Shown: positions 48,290 to 60,648, numbered from the stretch's first letter. The stretch: DNA of 64,000 bases from Argopecten irradians (GCF_041381155.1 NC_091137.1:15743765-15807764), one strand, 5' to 3'. Notes: generated by a model not told the origin, from the letters alone. A program made the numbers and translations.

Positions 48290-49345
48290 TTTTTCCCATT
48301 TTTTCCATTCATTAGCATCTTTACTGCACTGTATTTAAACTATGGAGATAATTTTCATCAAAGAGTCCAAAAAGAAATGCTTTTTTATTAACAGAAAAGG
48401 GGATTAAGAGAGCTTGAAATAATGTGTCAAAACTTGCACTTCCTCACACTCCCATAATATGTGTGTAATGGTTTCATGCTCAGTATTGCAGAGTACACAA
48501 AGAGGGGTGATAATTACTCTGATTTTAAACAAAAATTAATTTGTTGCCAAAATATAATGGATTAATCTATATTGGAACCACTGAAGTTTGGTATTTGTTG
48601 TAACATTAAATGGAATTTTATATATTTTACACCAAGTTTCATAATCTATATTGTTAAGAATTCGATTCCATTTTCTAGGACCAGATAGTGTTATATCTGA
48701 CTTGTTAAGAAAAGTTATAAAACAGTTTTGATCCTTTTTGTCTCTAAGAAAGAGTTGCAGATTGATAAGCATATATAGATAATGTATATGTTTTCTATGT
48801 AAGTCATATGAAGAAATTAGTTTGATTGGTAGCTGAAACAAGCCCTCGATGCTGTAACAAAATTGTGTTTACTTGGTAAATCTGAATAAATTCCTGAATC
48901 TGAATAAATGTGTAAAACAAACTTTCATCTACACTCATTACAATGTCATTTATGATGCACACACCTTCCTGATAAATAGTTTTTTATAGAAGATTATCTT
49001 CCTATCCACCTTGATATCATTGTTATACCAAATGGAAGCCATCAAAATGTTTCCCTGAAGGATTTCCTTGTGATATTTTGACCTTAATATATACCACGAT
49101 GTAAGAACATCACTCCAGAATTTAATTCTATGTTTATTTTCACACCTCTTTATATATTCTGAACCACAATTTGAAAGAAGATCAATGTTTATAGAAATTT
49201 TCAGAATTCCCTGCCTTTTCTCTTTAGTCAGATAGATTCTTCTTACCTTTGTAAGTTTATCATTTTCAGTCCTCCATTTGAATGATTTTTGTGATTTTCT
49301 CCCTTTTAATTTTGTCAGGTTTCCCGTTCCATAATTGGTCAAATA
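48290..49345 (-). pseudogene. LINE ORF2 C-terminal remnant, minus strand
   Basis: Reading on the minus strand from 49342: KFWSDVLTSWYILRSK and IWYNNDIKVDRKIIFYKK, then (48841-48536) SGPRKWNRI, WCKIYKIPFNVTT and KLQWFQYRLIHYILATN. After a stop follows the tail with LCVLCNTEHETITHILWEC near 48430-48490. The order fits the region after the reverse transcriptase core of a non-LTR element. Stops and shifts make it non-functional. It belongs to the same family as the plus-strand remnant at 47200. Confidence 0.75.
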
Positions 49346-50766
49346 ATACTTAATCGAGTTTGCTTAAAAATTTATCATCTGGATTGGGTAGAGATATAAA
49401 AAGATGGTTGAATATTGGGAGATAAGTAGGGATTTGATATTGTGATTTTTTTCCCTATAGGTGTTATGAATTTTTTTCCCATACTTTTATTAAAGATTTG
49501 CCTCTGTCCAGTTGGCAATTGAAGCTCATAGTCTATATGACTGACAACTGCGCTTGGTAAGGTTACATAGTGGAACTGCAGTGAAAATGTTAATATATTT
49601 GTTTTTATGTCTCATGTGCCAGAAACAAAAGTAGTCTGGAAAATGATCATATACTAGAATGATAGAGTTTTAATTTTCTATTACATCAAATGATTAACTT
49701 GATTCATTAATAATTTCATGAGTTTGTACTGAAATTTAGAAAAGAAACCAGCACACATGTTTCTACCGAATAAACAAATGAATATCACCGTTGGTTTTTA
49801 ACTTAATTACTACTGACTTGCAGAAAATAGAAATATATTCAAGGATATGATATTACACCATTTCTATGGTCCACATGCGCGCGTGTACGACCACGGTTTG
49901 GCAGCGGATGCTATATGAAGGGATCTCCTAGACTTATCACCAGAAATATGTCGACATTAAAGAGAGATATGCATTGCATAAAGGCTGCTATAAGGATACA
50001 GACACTTCCTTATAGTGCGAGCTACCTCCGTACACCAATCGAGTGTCGTCAGCATCAACTGATATCTACGGAAGCGTATTAGGCTCACATAACAAAATAG
50101 TTTTCATGATAACGAAAAAGTTTTATTTGGCGGCAGCCATTTACTTATATGGCGAAAGCCTGGAATGATAAGAGAACGAAAATATGGCACGGGATGTGAC
50201 AGACATTTGAGTAAACTGAAAGTAACGATAAGTATACTGTTAAATTTTCTACTGTCAGCATCAGAGACTATTGCCATTAATAAAATCAATTTTAAAAAAT
50301 GTAAATATAACAAATATTTAAATGGGGCAAAAATTTAAGCATACGGATCCCTCATTTTTGTGCCTAATTTTGAAAGAGCACCCTGTTCCCTAATGATATA
50401 CAAGCTATTTCCAAAAGTTTAATACCAGACCTTTTTCTATATTGTCAAATATGGCAAAAAATGGCTAAAAAATGTGCATTTTGAAGCTCAAAATTAAGGG
50501 GTAGGGGTAGCATAGGTCGTTATTCTGAGAATAAATAGATGTCCTATCAATTATAAGTGATAGAATACAACTGGTAAATAAATTCTGAAAAAATCCATGC
50601 AGGCTTTAATATCTCGTGTATTTGGTCAAAACGGCAAAATACCCATCAAATCCAATATTTTGTCAATAAGGCACCTTTGACTGGTAGTAGCTCAAAAACA
50701 AGCACACGGTCATATGTTTTCTGCCATTTTCTTCTATGGTATGAACTCCTATTTCCAAAAATCTAA
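49346..50766. other. Gene-free DNA
   Basis: No gene recognised. Confidence 0.4.
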
Positions 50767-50995
50767 ACGGGGCCGCTGTTGCTGAGTGGTTAAGATGTCC
50801 CGACATAATACCACAAGCCCTCCACCTCTTGGTCGCGAGTTATTATCCCATGTGGGGCAGTTGCCAGGTACTGACCGCTTTACGGTGTTTTTTCTCCGGT
50901 TACTCCGGCTTTCCACCACCAACAAACTTGAAAAGTCCTGAAATGCTGAAATGACCCTGGATGTTAATAGGATGTTAAACTAATAATAAAAAAAA
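50767..50995 (+). mobile_element. tRNA-derived SINE
   Basis: The 5' part looks like a tRNA-Ser/Leu-type gene: an A-box GCTGAGTGGTTAAGA near 50781 and a B-box-like AGTTATTATCC near 50838. A conserved body (TCCGGTTACTCCGGCTTTCC) and a tail GTTAATAGGATGTTAAAC follow, ending in a TAATAA-type simple repeat and A run. Decay of the B-box suggests an old copy. It would be copied by a LINE enzyme. Confidence 0.8.
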
Positions 50996-52599
50996 TTATA
51001 TATGAGAAAAAAAGTTTTTATACTCTCCAAATGCGCGCAGTTCCTAAAAAGCAGTTTTTGTACTAATGCTAGTAATCCGTATATCGACGTTCGCTGGCAC
51101 AGTGGTACATATTATGGCACATTTGCTGCGGTATCCTGAATGTTTAATTTCTCTAATCGTATGCTTGATTCAACCAAACGTTTAGAAACCATGTCCAACC
51201 AACAAGACTTTTTGAACAGTTCTACCATTTTTATGGACGCAGCTATCTTATCTGTTAATATCTTAACAAGAGTTCAGGTGACTTACAGGATTGGTCATTG
51301 TTGAGTAAGTTTGTTATTATTAATTGGGGAATGCCGTCTATGTACCCAGGGGTAAGGAAACATCCGAGAGATTTACACACAGGACCGCAGATGGGTCAGT
51401 CTTACTGAGAAACAAGTCAATCGGGTCACGAGCAGAAATTATACAATACCACTGTTTCCCACCAGTGCCGAATACAACAAATCTAACTTTATGGCATGTG
51501 TTTCCATCATCGCTTGACCAATGTCCCCCGTAAAGACAGCACCATGCCATAATTGCTTCTATGTGCTTCAAGATGCGGAAGATGTCTGTACATTCTGTTT
51601 TGCAGTACCATCATCTCCTGATGTGCCAGACTTTCTGTATTATAGATCTGCTTACTTGTGATTTGTACAATTCCTATGTCCCAAATAGGATATCAATTCA
51701 GCTACTGATTATAGCAATCTGTTCAAAACTATATCGTCAATGCGAAGATCTGGTTTAAATCAGGATTGCTGTTTCTATTTGACTATTATCATTTGATTTG
51801 GCTTCCAAAGCCGTTTTTGTTCCGTATCGAGTGTGGAAAGTAGCCTTGTAGGTTGTGTGATAAACAGCATCTAAATTTATATAACGATGTCATTTCGTCA
51901 TTTCACTAACTGACAAGCAAATTAACTCTTGTATCTTTCAGTCCTACTGCTATCTTTCAACCTTTGACATCTTCATTTTTTCGTTTTGTACTACTATCAC
52001 AACGAGTAAGGATGGAAATTTGTTCTGAGTCTTTTCTTAACAGGAAAGTATGTTTCTTCTCCAAGAGGCCAAGGTCTGCTTAGGAAGCTAAAATGGAACA
52101 ATAGTAAAAGTATTGCAAATCATCTTTCTCTTTCAGCATTACCAATTCTTGACTTTTCATTTTTAAAATGTAGTCGCCTTTCCCCGAGTAGTATTTCCCA
52201 ATCTTAGCGCAGTGCGAATTTTGTCCCTAATTTTAGGAGCCTTTGATAGAAATAGGGCAAGAAATACACTATTTGTACACAAAGTCGGCATAGCCTTCAT
52301 TGCCTTATCATTGAAATATACATTCACATGCAGTACTTTGGCGCCATCCATGGTGGACATATTGGAATTAAAGAGGGCGACCGACTTAGAGATCAGCGAT
52401 CTCTCCCAGAGTGCATGGCGGTCCCAACATTTCATTGAATGAACCCTAGCAGAGATTGATGCGATTATATCTCTTGGGTCCAGCAATGTTCTCAAACTTT
52501 CCAACGGATGTGAGAAACTAAGCCATATTTGCTACATAACTACAATGTATCCCACTAGTTTTCAGATAAGATGTTTTCTATGTACAGTACATTTGTTAG
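50996..52599. other. Gene-free or unassigned DNA
   Basis: Open frames at 51324-51533 (plus), 51338-51571 (minus) and 52163-52504 (minus, 113 codons) have no recognisable domain or clear splice sites. The last is the longest; I cannot decide whether it is an exon. Confidence 0.35.
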
Positions 52600-53882
52600 A
52601 ATTATCATTTATCATCGGCCACCATATAGGGATTGGATTTCGTTTTTTATGTTAACCATGCTTGTATGGAGCAATTCCTCTAAGAATATATTCTATGGGG
52701 CGCGTTAGCGCCCCATATTGAATATATTCTTAGAGGAATTGCTCCATACAAGCATGGTTAACATAAAAACGGAATCCAATCCCTATATTTACACTCACAC
52801 GACTTTTTATTTATATTTTATGCAATAAAATCGTCATTTGAAAGTGACGTAATTATTCAATAAAAGTCGGTCAAAAGTGGGAGGAGCTTACTCAATTGAA
52901 CAGCGAATGATGACGCTTCACGTAAGGTAGAATTATTAATCCGCGACGACAAAAAAGTTCAATATTTTAGTGTAAAATAAACATGACAAACAAAGTAAAT
53001 TTCAGAGATAATTTTATTTAATCAGATCAGAACTTTAAATATATATTCAATTTTGCTAAAAGTTAATATATAGCGTAATAACATAAAGAATTTGTACACG
53101 GCAACATGTGTGAACTCGGTGACCGTTATTGTGCAGCGAGGCGAAGCTGACGCACGCTTACACACTTTAGTTTGTCGAAGTTGTGAAAACACCGATTTTC
53201 AAGTAGCTCAATGTGTTTGAGATGTCGTCTGACTTGACGATATTACATCCTTGGGAGCCATGTGATTATATGATCTACTCTTAGATCCATATCGCCATCG
53301 ATAGATGAAACGAATTCACTTGTGTTCGATGGATACAATGTATTTGTGGTGACGCGGAACTGTCAAAACGTGGATTATTAGCGGTGCATGTTTTATAATA
53401 CACATGATTAAATACTCAAAGAACAAAGACAAGAGGATATGTTTATAACTGACCTCTATCAGAGGGTCTCACATCCGTCCACCCCAAAGGCTCGATCGTA
53501 GGACGAACATAGGCACAGAGGTAATGTTTACATTTGACACCCATCATTTTAAACAAAAATGAAAGCACGTCGCCCCGGTCGGGATATTTTTCCGTTTCTT
53601 TATACAATTGTTAATTTAAAAATTGTTTGAATCATATATAAATATAAAACATGTATATATTGTTTACATTTTTCCAAAATTCTATGAAAAACAACAATAT
53701 ACACGTAATGTTTCGTCAAAATGTAAACAAAGCCATGTGTTTCTTTTAAAAAAAAAGTAGTCCTTTTACGTTGCACAGAACATTTCCTTACGCAAGTTCA
53801 AAGTTCAATGTTACCATGCAGTTATGGTAAACAAAATCGGCTAGTATTAGCGTATAATTATCATTTATCATCGGCCACCATA
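52600..53882. repeat. 1.26-kb segment bounded by 27-bp direct repeats
   Basis: The phrase with ATTATCATTTATCATCGGCC occurs at 52600-52626 and at 53856-53882. Between the repeats lie a 160-bp palindrome at the left end and about 1 kb of AT-rich DNA without an open frame. Long target-site duplications suggest an insertion of a non-LTR or other mobile element, or a tandem duplication with later loss. Confidence 0.6.
52627..52786. repeat. 160-bp near-perfect palindrome
   Basis: The arms run outward from a GC-rich centre GGGGCGCGTTAGCGCCCC. The words GGAGCAATTCCTCTAAGAAT and ATTCTTAGAGGAATTGCTCC pair exactly, as do GTTAACCATGCTTGTA and TACAAGCATGGTTAAC. Only a few mismatches lie over about 75 bp per arm. 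The surrounding DNA is much more AT-rich than the centre. Confidence 0.95.
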
Positions 53883-54331
53883 ACATAATAGATTGAATGA
53901 TTGAGGCTTATGTTATCTAATTTCATTATTGATAATATGGCAAACGTATCCGCTTTCATTTGTAAAATAAATATTTTCTTCGTAACGTTTTTGCTAATTT
54001 GTGTTTGCTGCCTCTAACAACACTTTCACGTGTATCCAATTCCATCCTAACGAAATGGCCACCTACGATTTCTCTAGTCCTTAACAAATGAATTAAACGT
54101 TATGCGATTTCCGGTATTAAAGCCGATTTCCTGTGAAATTGTATATCTTGACAAGAACGTTATGATGTTTTTTATTGATCTTTTGCTGCTTTTGATAACA
54201 TACCTTTTCTCTTGCTTGCCTAGTTTTTAAAATTTCCACCGTGAGCTTACTTAAATCAATCTGATTTGTAGTGACTCAGCTAAATCGCTGATAGGATAGA
54301 AAAAACAGGCAAGAGACCTATGGGGGTTAAA
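53883..54331. other. Gene-free DNA
   Basis: No gene or repeat recognised before the minisatellite. Confidence 0.4.
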
Positions 54332-55842
54332 GCTCATCTGACTATAGTAGAGGTAAACAGTGGTGAAATACAGTACAAAAGACTAAATGGGCTGACAATG
54401 CTCATCAGACTATAGTAGAGGTAAACAGTGGTGAAATACAGTACAAAAGACCAAATGGGCTGACAATGCTCATCTGACTATAGTAGAGGTAAACAGTGGT
54501 GAAATACAGTACAAAAGACCAAATGGGCTGACAATGCTCATCTGACTATAGTAGAGGTAAACAGTGGTGAAATACAGTACAAAAGACCAAATGGGCTGAC
54601 AGTGCTCATCTGACTATAGTAGAGGTAAACAGTGGTGAAATACAGTACAAAAGACCAAATGGGCTGACAATGCTCATCTGACTATAGTAGAGGTAAACAG
54701 TGGTGAAATACAGTACAAAAGACTAAATGGGCTGACAATGCTCATCTGACTATAGTAGAGGTAAACAGTGGTGAAATACAGTACAAAAGACCAAATGGGC
54801 TGACAATGCTGGTGAGACTACAGTAGGGGTAAACAGTGGTGAAATACAGTATACAAAAGACCAAATGGGCTGACAATGCTCATCTGACTATAGTAGAGGT
54901 AAACCGTGGTGAAATACAGTACAAAAGACCAAATGGGCTGACAGTGCTCATCTGACTATAGTAGAGGTAAACAGTGGTGAAATACAGTACAAAAGACCAA
55001 ATGGGCTGACAATGCTCATCTGACTATAGTAGAGGTAAACAGTGGTGAAATACAGTACAAAAGACTAAATGGGCTGACAATGCTCATTAGACTATAGTAG
55101 AGGTAAACAGTGGTGAAATACAGTACAAGAGACCAAATGGGCTGACAGTGCTCATCTGACTATAGTAGAGGTAAACAGTGGTGAAATACAGTACAAAAGA
55201 CCAAATGGGCTGACAATGCTCATCTGACTATAGTAGAGGTAAACAGTGGTGAAATACAGTACAAAAGACCAAATGGACTGACAATGCTCATCAGGCTATA
55301 GTAGGGTTTAACAGTGGTGAAATACAGTACAAAAGACCAAATGGGCTGACAGTGCTCATCTGACTATAGTAGAGGTAAACAGTGGTGAAATACAGTACAA
55401 AAGACCAAATGGACTGACAATGCTCATCTGACTATAGTAGAGGTAAACAGTGGTGAAATACAGTACAAAAGACTAAATGGGCTGACAATGCTCATCTGAC
55501 TATAGTAGAGGTAAACAGTGGTGAAATACAGTACAAAAGACCAAATGGGCTAAAACTAAAAATGCTCTTCTGACTATAGTAGAGGTAAACAGTGGTGAAA
55601 TACAGTACAAAAGACCAAATGGACTGACAATGCTCATCTGACTATTGTAGAGGTAAACAGTGGTGAAATACAGTACAAAAGACCAAATGGGCTGAAAATG
55701 CTCATCTGACTATAGTAGAGGTAAACAGTGGTGAAATACAGTACAAAAGACTAAATGGGCTGACAGTGCTCATCTGACTATAGTACAGGTAAACAGTGAT
55801 GAAATACAGTACAAAAGACCAAATGGGCTGACAATGCTCATC
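54332..55842. repeat. 68-bp minisatellite, about 22 units
   Basis: The unit contains CTCATCTGACTATAGTAGAG, GTAAACAGTGGTGAAATACA and CAAAAGACCAAATGGGCTGA. Units are highly alike (few differences each), which suggests recent expansion or homogenisation. Variants AATG/AGTG and CCAAATGGGC/CTAAATGGGC recur in several units. One unit has an insertion at about 55550. Confidence 0.97.
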
Positions 55843-57060
55843 ATTTCTTCCACTAACAACAAAAGACGTTAAATACTAAAACCTCTTCCTAGAGGTTTGA
55901 AACTTTGTGATACGATTGATCAATATACATATGTTGCTTAGTAGGTAAAGGTAATTCAATAAATTATAAATACAAATTTGATAGTGCTCAATCCAGCATG
56001 TTCATGTATAGTGTACCTTGAAACTACGATGTTTTTTATACTAGCATACTACAATGTACGGGCTCGATATCAAGTCTCTTGGTCTACTAGGTATATTGTC
56101 AATAACTTGTTTACAGATGAATCAAGGTCAGGGTTGTTCATTGGAATACACTCTTTTTTAGCCTCCTTGAATCATACGTCATTGCATGAAGATTAATGTA
56201 CGTGTAATTTGTGTGAACCATATATGTTCATAAAAATAGATATATTCATGCATAAAAAATAAACAGTAATTTTTCACAATTTATGTTGTTTAAATTATCC
56301 GCTTCAGAGAATAATTAGAATTTGAAAAAAACGTAGATGTCAAAGAGATTCCTGGAAATTAAATAGTTTATTTGATGTTAGTCAAAATGCAACGGGTGGT
56401 TGTTGATATGGGTGTCATTGTATACGTTTAATAAAAATGTAAACAATACATTTACATCTGACACTTATGTAAACTGTTTTTAACTATCTACTAAAATCTT
56501 TTGTTTGTTTGTTAGGAGTAAAGAATTTATCAACAAGTACAGTATACATATAGCTGTCACTGAATACATGTATTCAGAAAGGTGGGTCATCCATGTGGAA
56601 ACAGTCTTATGTAAAATTATATATAATGCGCATTAATTTATCGAAGACTTAATACATGTAAGTAATATACAATGTGTGTACTTTAATAAGTGTTCATTTA
56701 CAGTATATGCGCATTAAATCAACACTGAAGTTTTATGTGGAATTCCTTTATGTTTTAGTGATAAAGCGGAGTGTGTAACACAGGTATTTACAACTAGAAT
56801 GTAAACAACTTTATCGTTCACATTAAATTATCCGCCGTTTAAATCCCCAGAAGGTCACACGGGAGTGTCCAGCTATTTTTAAAACGCGTTTATATGTTTT
56901 GCAGGTACAAGTCCGAGAGGAAAAGGGCGGATATTCCACCTGCTATCATTCATGCCACCGATAAAGCCCGAGGCTCTTTCTCGATGGGTTTAAAGATAGT
57001 CACGCGTGAGTGACTACACAGGTAAATGCGACCTCTGATTCACACCTGGTCCTCATCTCC
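55843..57060. other. Upstream DNA of the claudin-like gene
   Basis: No coding exon supported. No TATA box could be identified with confidence close to the gene. Confidence 0.4.
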
Positions 57061-57081
57061 ATGTTGATGTCTCCGGTATAA
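57061..57081 (+). promoter_or_regulatory. Possible upstream open reading frame
   Basis: ATG TTG ATG TCT CCG GTA TAA lies 29 bases before the claudin-like start codon. If transcription begins upstream of 57061 it could lower translation of the main frame. The transcription start is unknown. Confidence 0.3.
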
Positions 57082-57109
57082 CTTAGTCACTACACTGCAC
57101 CAAACCAAG

Positions 57110-60100
57110 ATGGCCTCCTTTAAGAAGTTTTCCGTCCTTGCCTTGATCGCCATCGCCTTATTAATATTTGGCGGGATTCTTCACATCATCGCCCTGGCTA
57201 CACCGTACTGGCATTTCACGTATGAGGCCACCTTCGGCAGGGTGGGGCACTATGGACTGTGGGTAGGGTGTAAATACTTCCTCACGACGGTCTCCTGTTC
57301 CAGCGAATACATCAATCCACCAGGTATGTATAGTATATATATTATAATGAAGATGGGACTTTCTAGTATATATCGAACGCATTGTCAGCTTGCCAGAATG
57401 ACCAACTTTAGATACCTCATCCGGAAACTTCAATCTATGATTACATGTCTAACACGGATCATGTACATATGTACGTAAAATCAATGCATAACGTTTGCGT
57501 GCTATCAACATTATCAATTTTAATTTGCCAACAAAGTTGAATGTCTATCTGACTCTGTCTTCTTTTGTGATATACACTAGTACGTATTTCTCAAACAAAT
57601 ACAATGATATATTAAAACATGTACCTGTATATGCAATAAGCATAACTATGTATTGTCAACTTGACAACCAAATCGAATTTCTCTCTCTCAATCTGACTCA
57701 ATCTTTTCGTATATATAAAGTATTTACTCTTCCCTGAATTCCAACGTATGTGTCATTGTTTAAGTTTGTCCACCAACGATAAGGCAGACACATGACTTGT
57801 ATGGTAACCGGAAACGATTACAACATCGAACTTTATATACAGAGGCTTATACGGTTACTACCACTGGGGATATAAATAGATATATTTTAGGACTTAACGA
57901 TACACTGAGGACACCATCTACACGATACGATAAGTACATTTATATATATATATATAAATATACACATGCATACGTACGTCGTATCGTCTCTGCACTTCAT
58001 CGCCTGCGATATAGATACTATGCTTATGTACTTATTTCAGGGGTATATGTAATATAACAGTACGTGTATATGGGACAACAAGTAATATCAACGGTTTCTA
58101 TATATATATTAATGTTTGGTAATAATGGCAGTCAATATAAGAATACTTTAATAAAGAAATATGTACTTAAAGGGACAATTCAGGCTAAAAGAACATTAAA
58201 ATTTGTACATATATCGGGAAAAACCCAGTTATTATGGAAATTAGATCAGTTGGTTTTACTGTAATATGCCAGAAAAGCCCATGGTGGTGAAATGCGTGTG
58301 GAGTGTTCAAACTCGCTCGCTGTCCGCCATTACACATTGTGGTCGAACTTCTTGTATGCCGAACCCTGTCCCTTGCTCGTAGAGTAATGCTACTTTTGTC
58401 TAGAACTGCTCAAATCGCTCTGACAATAGTGTGTTTACCTTATTAGGTGAATTGGTTCGTCTAAAAAAATCATTTTATCACCTCCTCAGTGGTTATGCAG
58501 TTCATTTGTTAAACGTGCGTGACGTTGGCTCGGGTATAGATACAGCGAACATATTTTACCTGCTGAATCGTATTGATCAACGATTTATAATTACAACGGT
58601 ATAGATTAAAATACTAAACAATGACGTGGAATTTGTCAATATTTTATGTTATATGTTTCATAAGAAATGTAGAACAATACATTTATGCCATATTTCGCTT
58701 GTTGGTTATGTAAAAGAATTAGCCTGAGTGAATTGTCCCTTTAACCACAAATAAGTCTACATAAAAGTCGCCCGTCGAGTGTCCAATCCAGGAATCGAAC
58801 CCATATCAGCCGGGTCCCGTCAGCTGCGTGATAGAAACCTTTAGCTGAACTCTATTTACACTGATAAATAATAATTATCGCTTGAACAATAATTTATGTT
58901 TATGTATGTCTAATTAACACAATAATACTTATGAAATAATTCGTTTTGATTTTGTCTGTGCAATCAGTTAGTTGTACCTTTTCCATATTGGGCAAAGTGT
59001 CATAGGATATTTTTCAGGATTCAATTAATTAATTTAAATACATTTATATTGAAGTAAAATAAGAAGCCTAATTTTTTCAATGGTAGTAATACTGTAGAGA
59101 AAGTAACTTTTGTTACCGAAGAAAAATACTAATTCATTTGCTTCTATTTCAATAGATAAAAAAATACCATTCCTCGGCGGTGTAGCATCCTTAACTACAT
59201 AAGTTAATGATGTTTGACATTATGCCTCGGTTTCTTGTGGATCATGTCTCGAGTTCAACTTGTATTGACTTTGGCAGAGCTATCAGTTTGAGTCGTATTA
59301 CCAATACGTTTGTCCGGTGTAACGTTGAAAATCTATCCTAGTAATCGATGACACAAGAGAAAAGGCATGGTCTTGAAGATTCAGAGGTGGACGGCTTATA
59401 CAGAACGAGAAATCTGTTCATACCATATCACTTTAAACTATAAAATTCGATAACTTCGATTAAGATATGGTTAATCAATCGTCTACTCGTTGCAATAAAT
59501 CATCAAGACCCGAACTCATCCGTCTGATTTGTAAACCCTGAAATGTACATGCTGTCGTTTACACGGGGACCTGGCACGATTTTTTTAACTAACAGTATAC
59601 ATATATATATATATTATAGTATCAAGGGTATGAATTCGGAGGTCGAGACAAACGGACCTATTTTTAAAAACCGTGATTATTTTAATAAATAGGTTCTATA
59701 TACCATTGATGCATATCTTATCTTAAGGAGGAATAATTATCATTCCATCGAGTGCTTGATGAACAAAATTGGCCAAGTATTGACGAAGTTATGGCTTGAT
59801 GAATCGGGAAATTTACGAAAAATATGCTAGGCAGACATTTCCCTTGTAATGGGTACCTAAAATCCAAGCCAAAATCTCAAAATCTACGCAAAGTATACCC
59901 ATAACTGTGTTCATCCACAATCTCCTTTGGAGGTGTCATGACCCGTACTTTGTAGAATCTTCATTTAAACATCGTGTAGCGCACTTACTTTAACCATCAC
60001 CGCCATTTTCATTTTTCTCTCGGAATGCTTCTCGATTTTACATATCGTGACTATATTATGCAAATTATGTAGTGTTGTGCTTATCGGTAAAATCGAGAAG

Positions 60101-60480
60101 CGTTCCGAAAAAACAAATGAACATGGCGGTGATGGTTAAAGTAAGTGAGCTAAAAAAATAGGTCCGTTCACACCCTTGATACTATAATATATATCTATGT
60201 ATACTGTTAAAAATGTTCGTGCCAGGTCCTTGTGGTCGTTTACTTGCTTATTGAAATCCTATTATATCATGTAATGAAAAACGTATATATATATATAACT
60301 TAATCACTATTAACTGTTTGTATTTTGTAGGATGGATGCAAGGGGTACGTGCTATGGACGTGCTCGGTATGTTGCTAGGGACAACCGCCTTAGTTCTCAT
60401 GGGACTATACACGTTCGCACCAAGCGGAAAGTGGACCACAACGTACAAAGTGTCGTCTGTCGTCACAGCGCTCGTGGCGG
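57110..60480 (+). CDS. Claudin-superfamily membrane protein, first two coding exons
   Basis: Exon 1 is 57110-57323 (ATG in a good context, CAAGATGG; donor CAG/GTATGT, phase 1). Exon 2 is 60331-60480 (acceptor TTTTGTAG, donor G/GTAAGT, phase 1). Joined, they give about 121 residues: transmembrane helix 1 (SVLALIAIALLIFGGILHII), an extracellular loop with the claudin-type signature YGLWVGCK..TVSC, then GWMQGVRAMDVLGMLLG leading into helix 2, and a second short loop before helix 3. Such proteins build septate or tight junctions or regulate channels at the plasma membrane. The remaining exons (helices 3-4 and tail) were not found and may lie beyond 64000. The 3-kb intron carries several mobile elements. 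Confidence 0.85.
57324..58166. other. Intron 1 of the claudin-like gene, first part
   Basis: AT-rich, with a TA microsatellite near 57940-57957. The short open frames here are not supported as exons. Confidence 0.5.
58167..58744. repeat. TTAA-flanked MITE, copy 2
   Basis: Begins TTAAAGGGACAATTCAGGCT and ends AGCCTGAGTGAATTGTCCCTTTAA, giving a perfect 16-bp terminal inverted repeat that includes TTAA. It shares interior blocks with 44561-44995. It lies in the claudin-like intron. Confidence 0.85.
58750..58850 (-). mobile_element. Possible tRNA-derived SINE remnant
   Basis: On the minus strand, a B-box GGGTTCGATTCC follows an A-box-like TTCAGCTAAAGG at about tRNA spacing. There is no complete cloverleaf, so this is a SINE head or tRNA pseudogene rather than a functional tRNA. 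Confidence 0.45.
58870..59205. repeat. GATGCTCC dispersed repeat, intronic copy
   Basis: Shares TATGTCTAATTAACACAA, a GTAACTTTTGTTACC-type segment and a GGCGGTGTAGCATCC end with the copies at 38491 and 63064. It lies in the claudin-like intron. Confidence 0.55.
59567..60229. repeat. 663-bp nested inverted repeat in the claudin-like intron
   Basis: Outer arms 59567-59672 and 60150-60229 pair (GGACCTGGCACG..AGTATACAT, TTGATACTATAATATATAT, AAATAGGTCCGT). An inner hairpin pairs 59979-60051 with 60087-60150 (CTTACTTTAACCATCACCGC against GCGGTGATGGTTAAAGTAAG). The stretch between the outer and inner left arms is unique. Its right end is about 100 bp from the acceptor of exon 2. Confidence 0.75.
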
Positions 60481-60547
60481 GTAAGTAAATCATGTGATGT
60501 CTGTGGGAATAGCAAGAACATCTCTTGTGAAGGGTAATTAAGTCAGT

Positions 60548-60590
60548 CACGTGTCGTCACAGTTTGTGTGGCGGATAAGTAAATAAAGTG
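60548..60590 (+). repeat. Partial copy of the exon 2 end and donor
   Basis: TGTCGTCACAGTTTGTGTGG with GATAAGTAAATAAAGTG resembles the end of exon 2 and its donor (60451-60497). The GT of the donor has become AT. A local tandem duplication of about 97 bp with decay is the simplest reading. Confidence 0.5.
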
Positions 60591-60648
60591 TTGCTATTCT
60601 GTCTTTACATATTTGAAAAAAGTGTTTTCTCCTATGCTTCACATGGAT

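Noticed and set aside
52163-52504. Minus-strand open frame of 113 codons
   Set aside because: No domain, signal peptide, or splice context recognised; length is not exceptional for 64 kb.
57324-58264. Open frames after claudin-like exon 1
   Set aside because: Exon 1 has a clear donor and joins exon 2 in phase with a claudin-type continuation; the intronic frames have no domain.
58750-58850. Functional tRNA gene
   Set aside because: Only A- and B-box-like words are present; no full cloverleaf or terminator could be formed.
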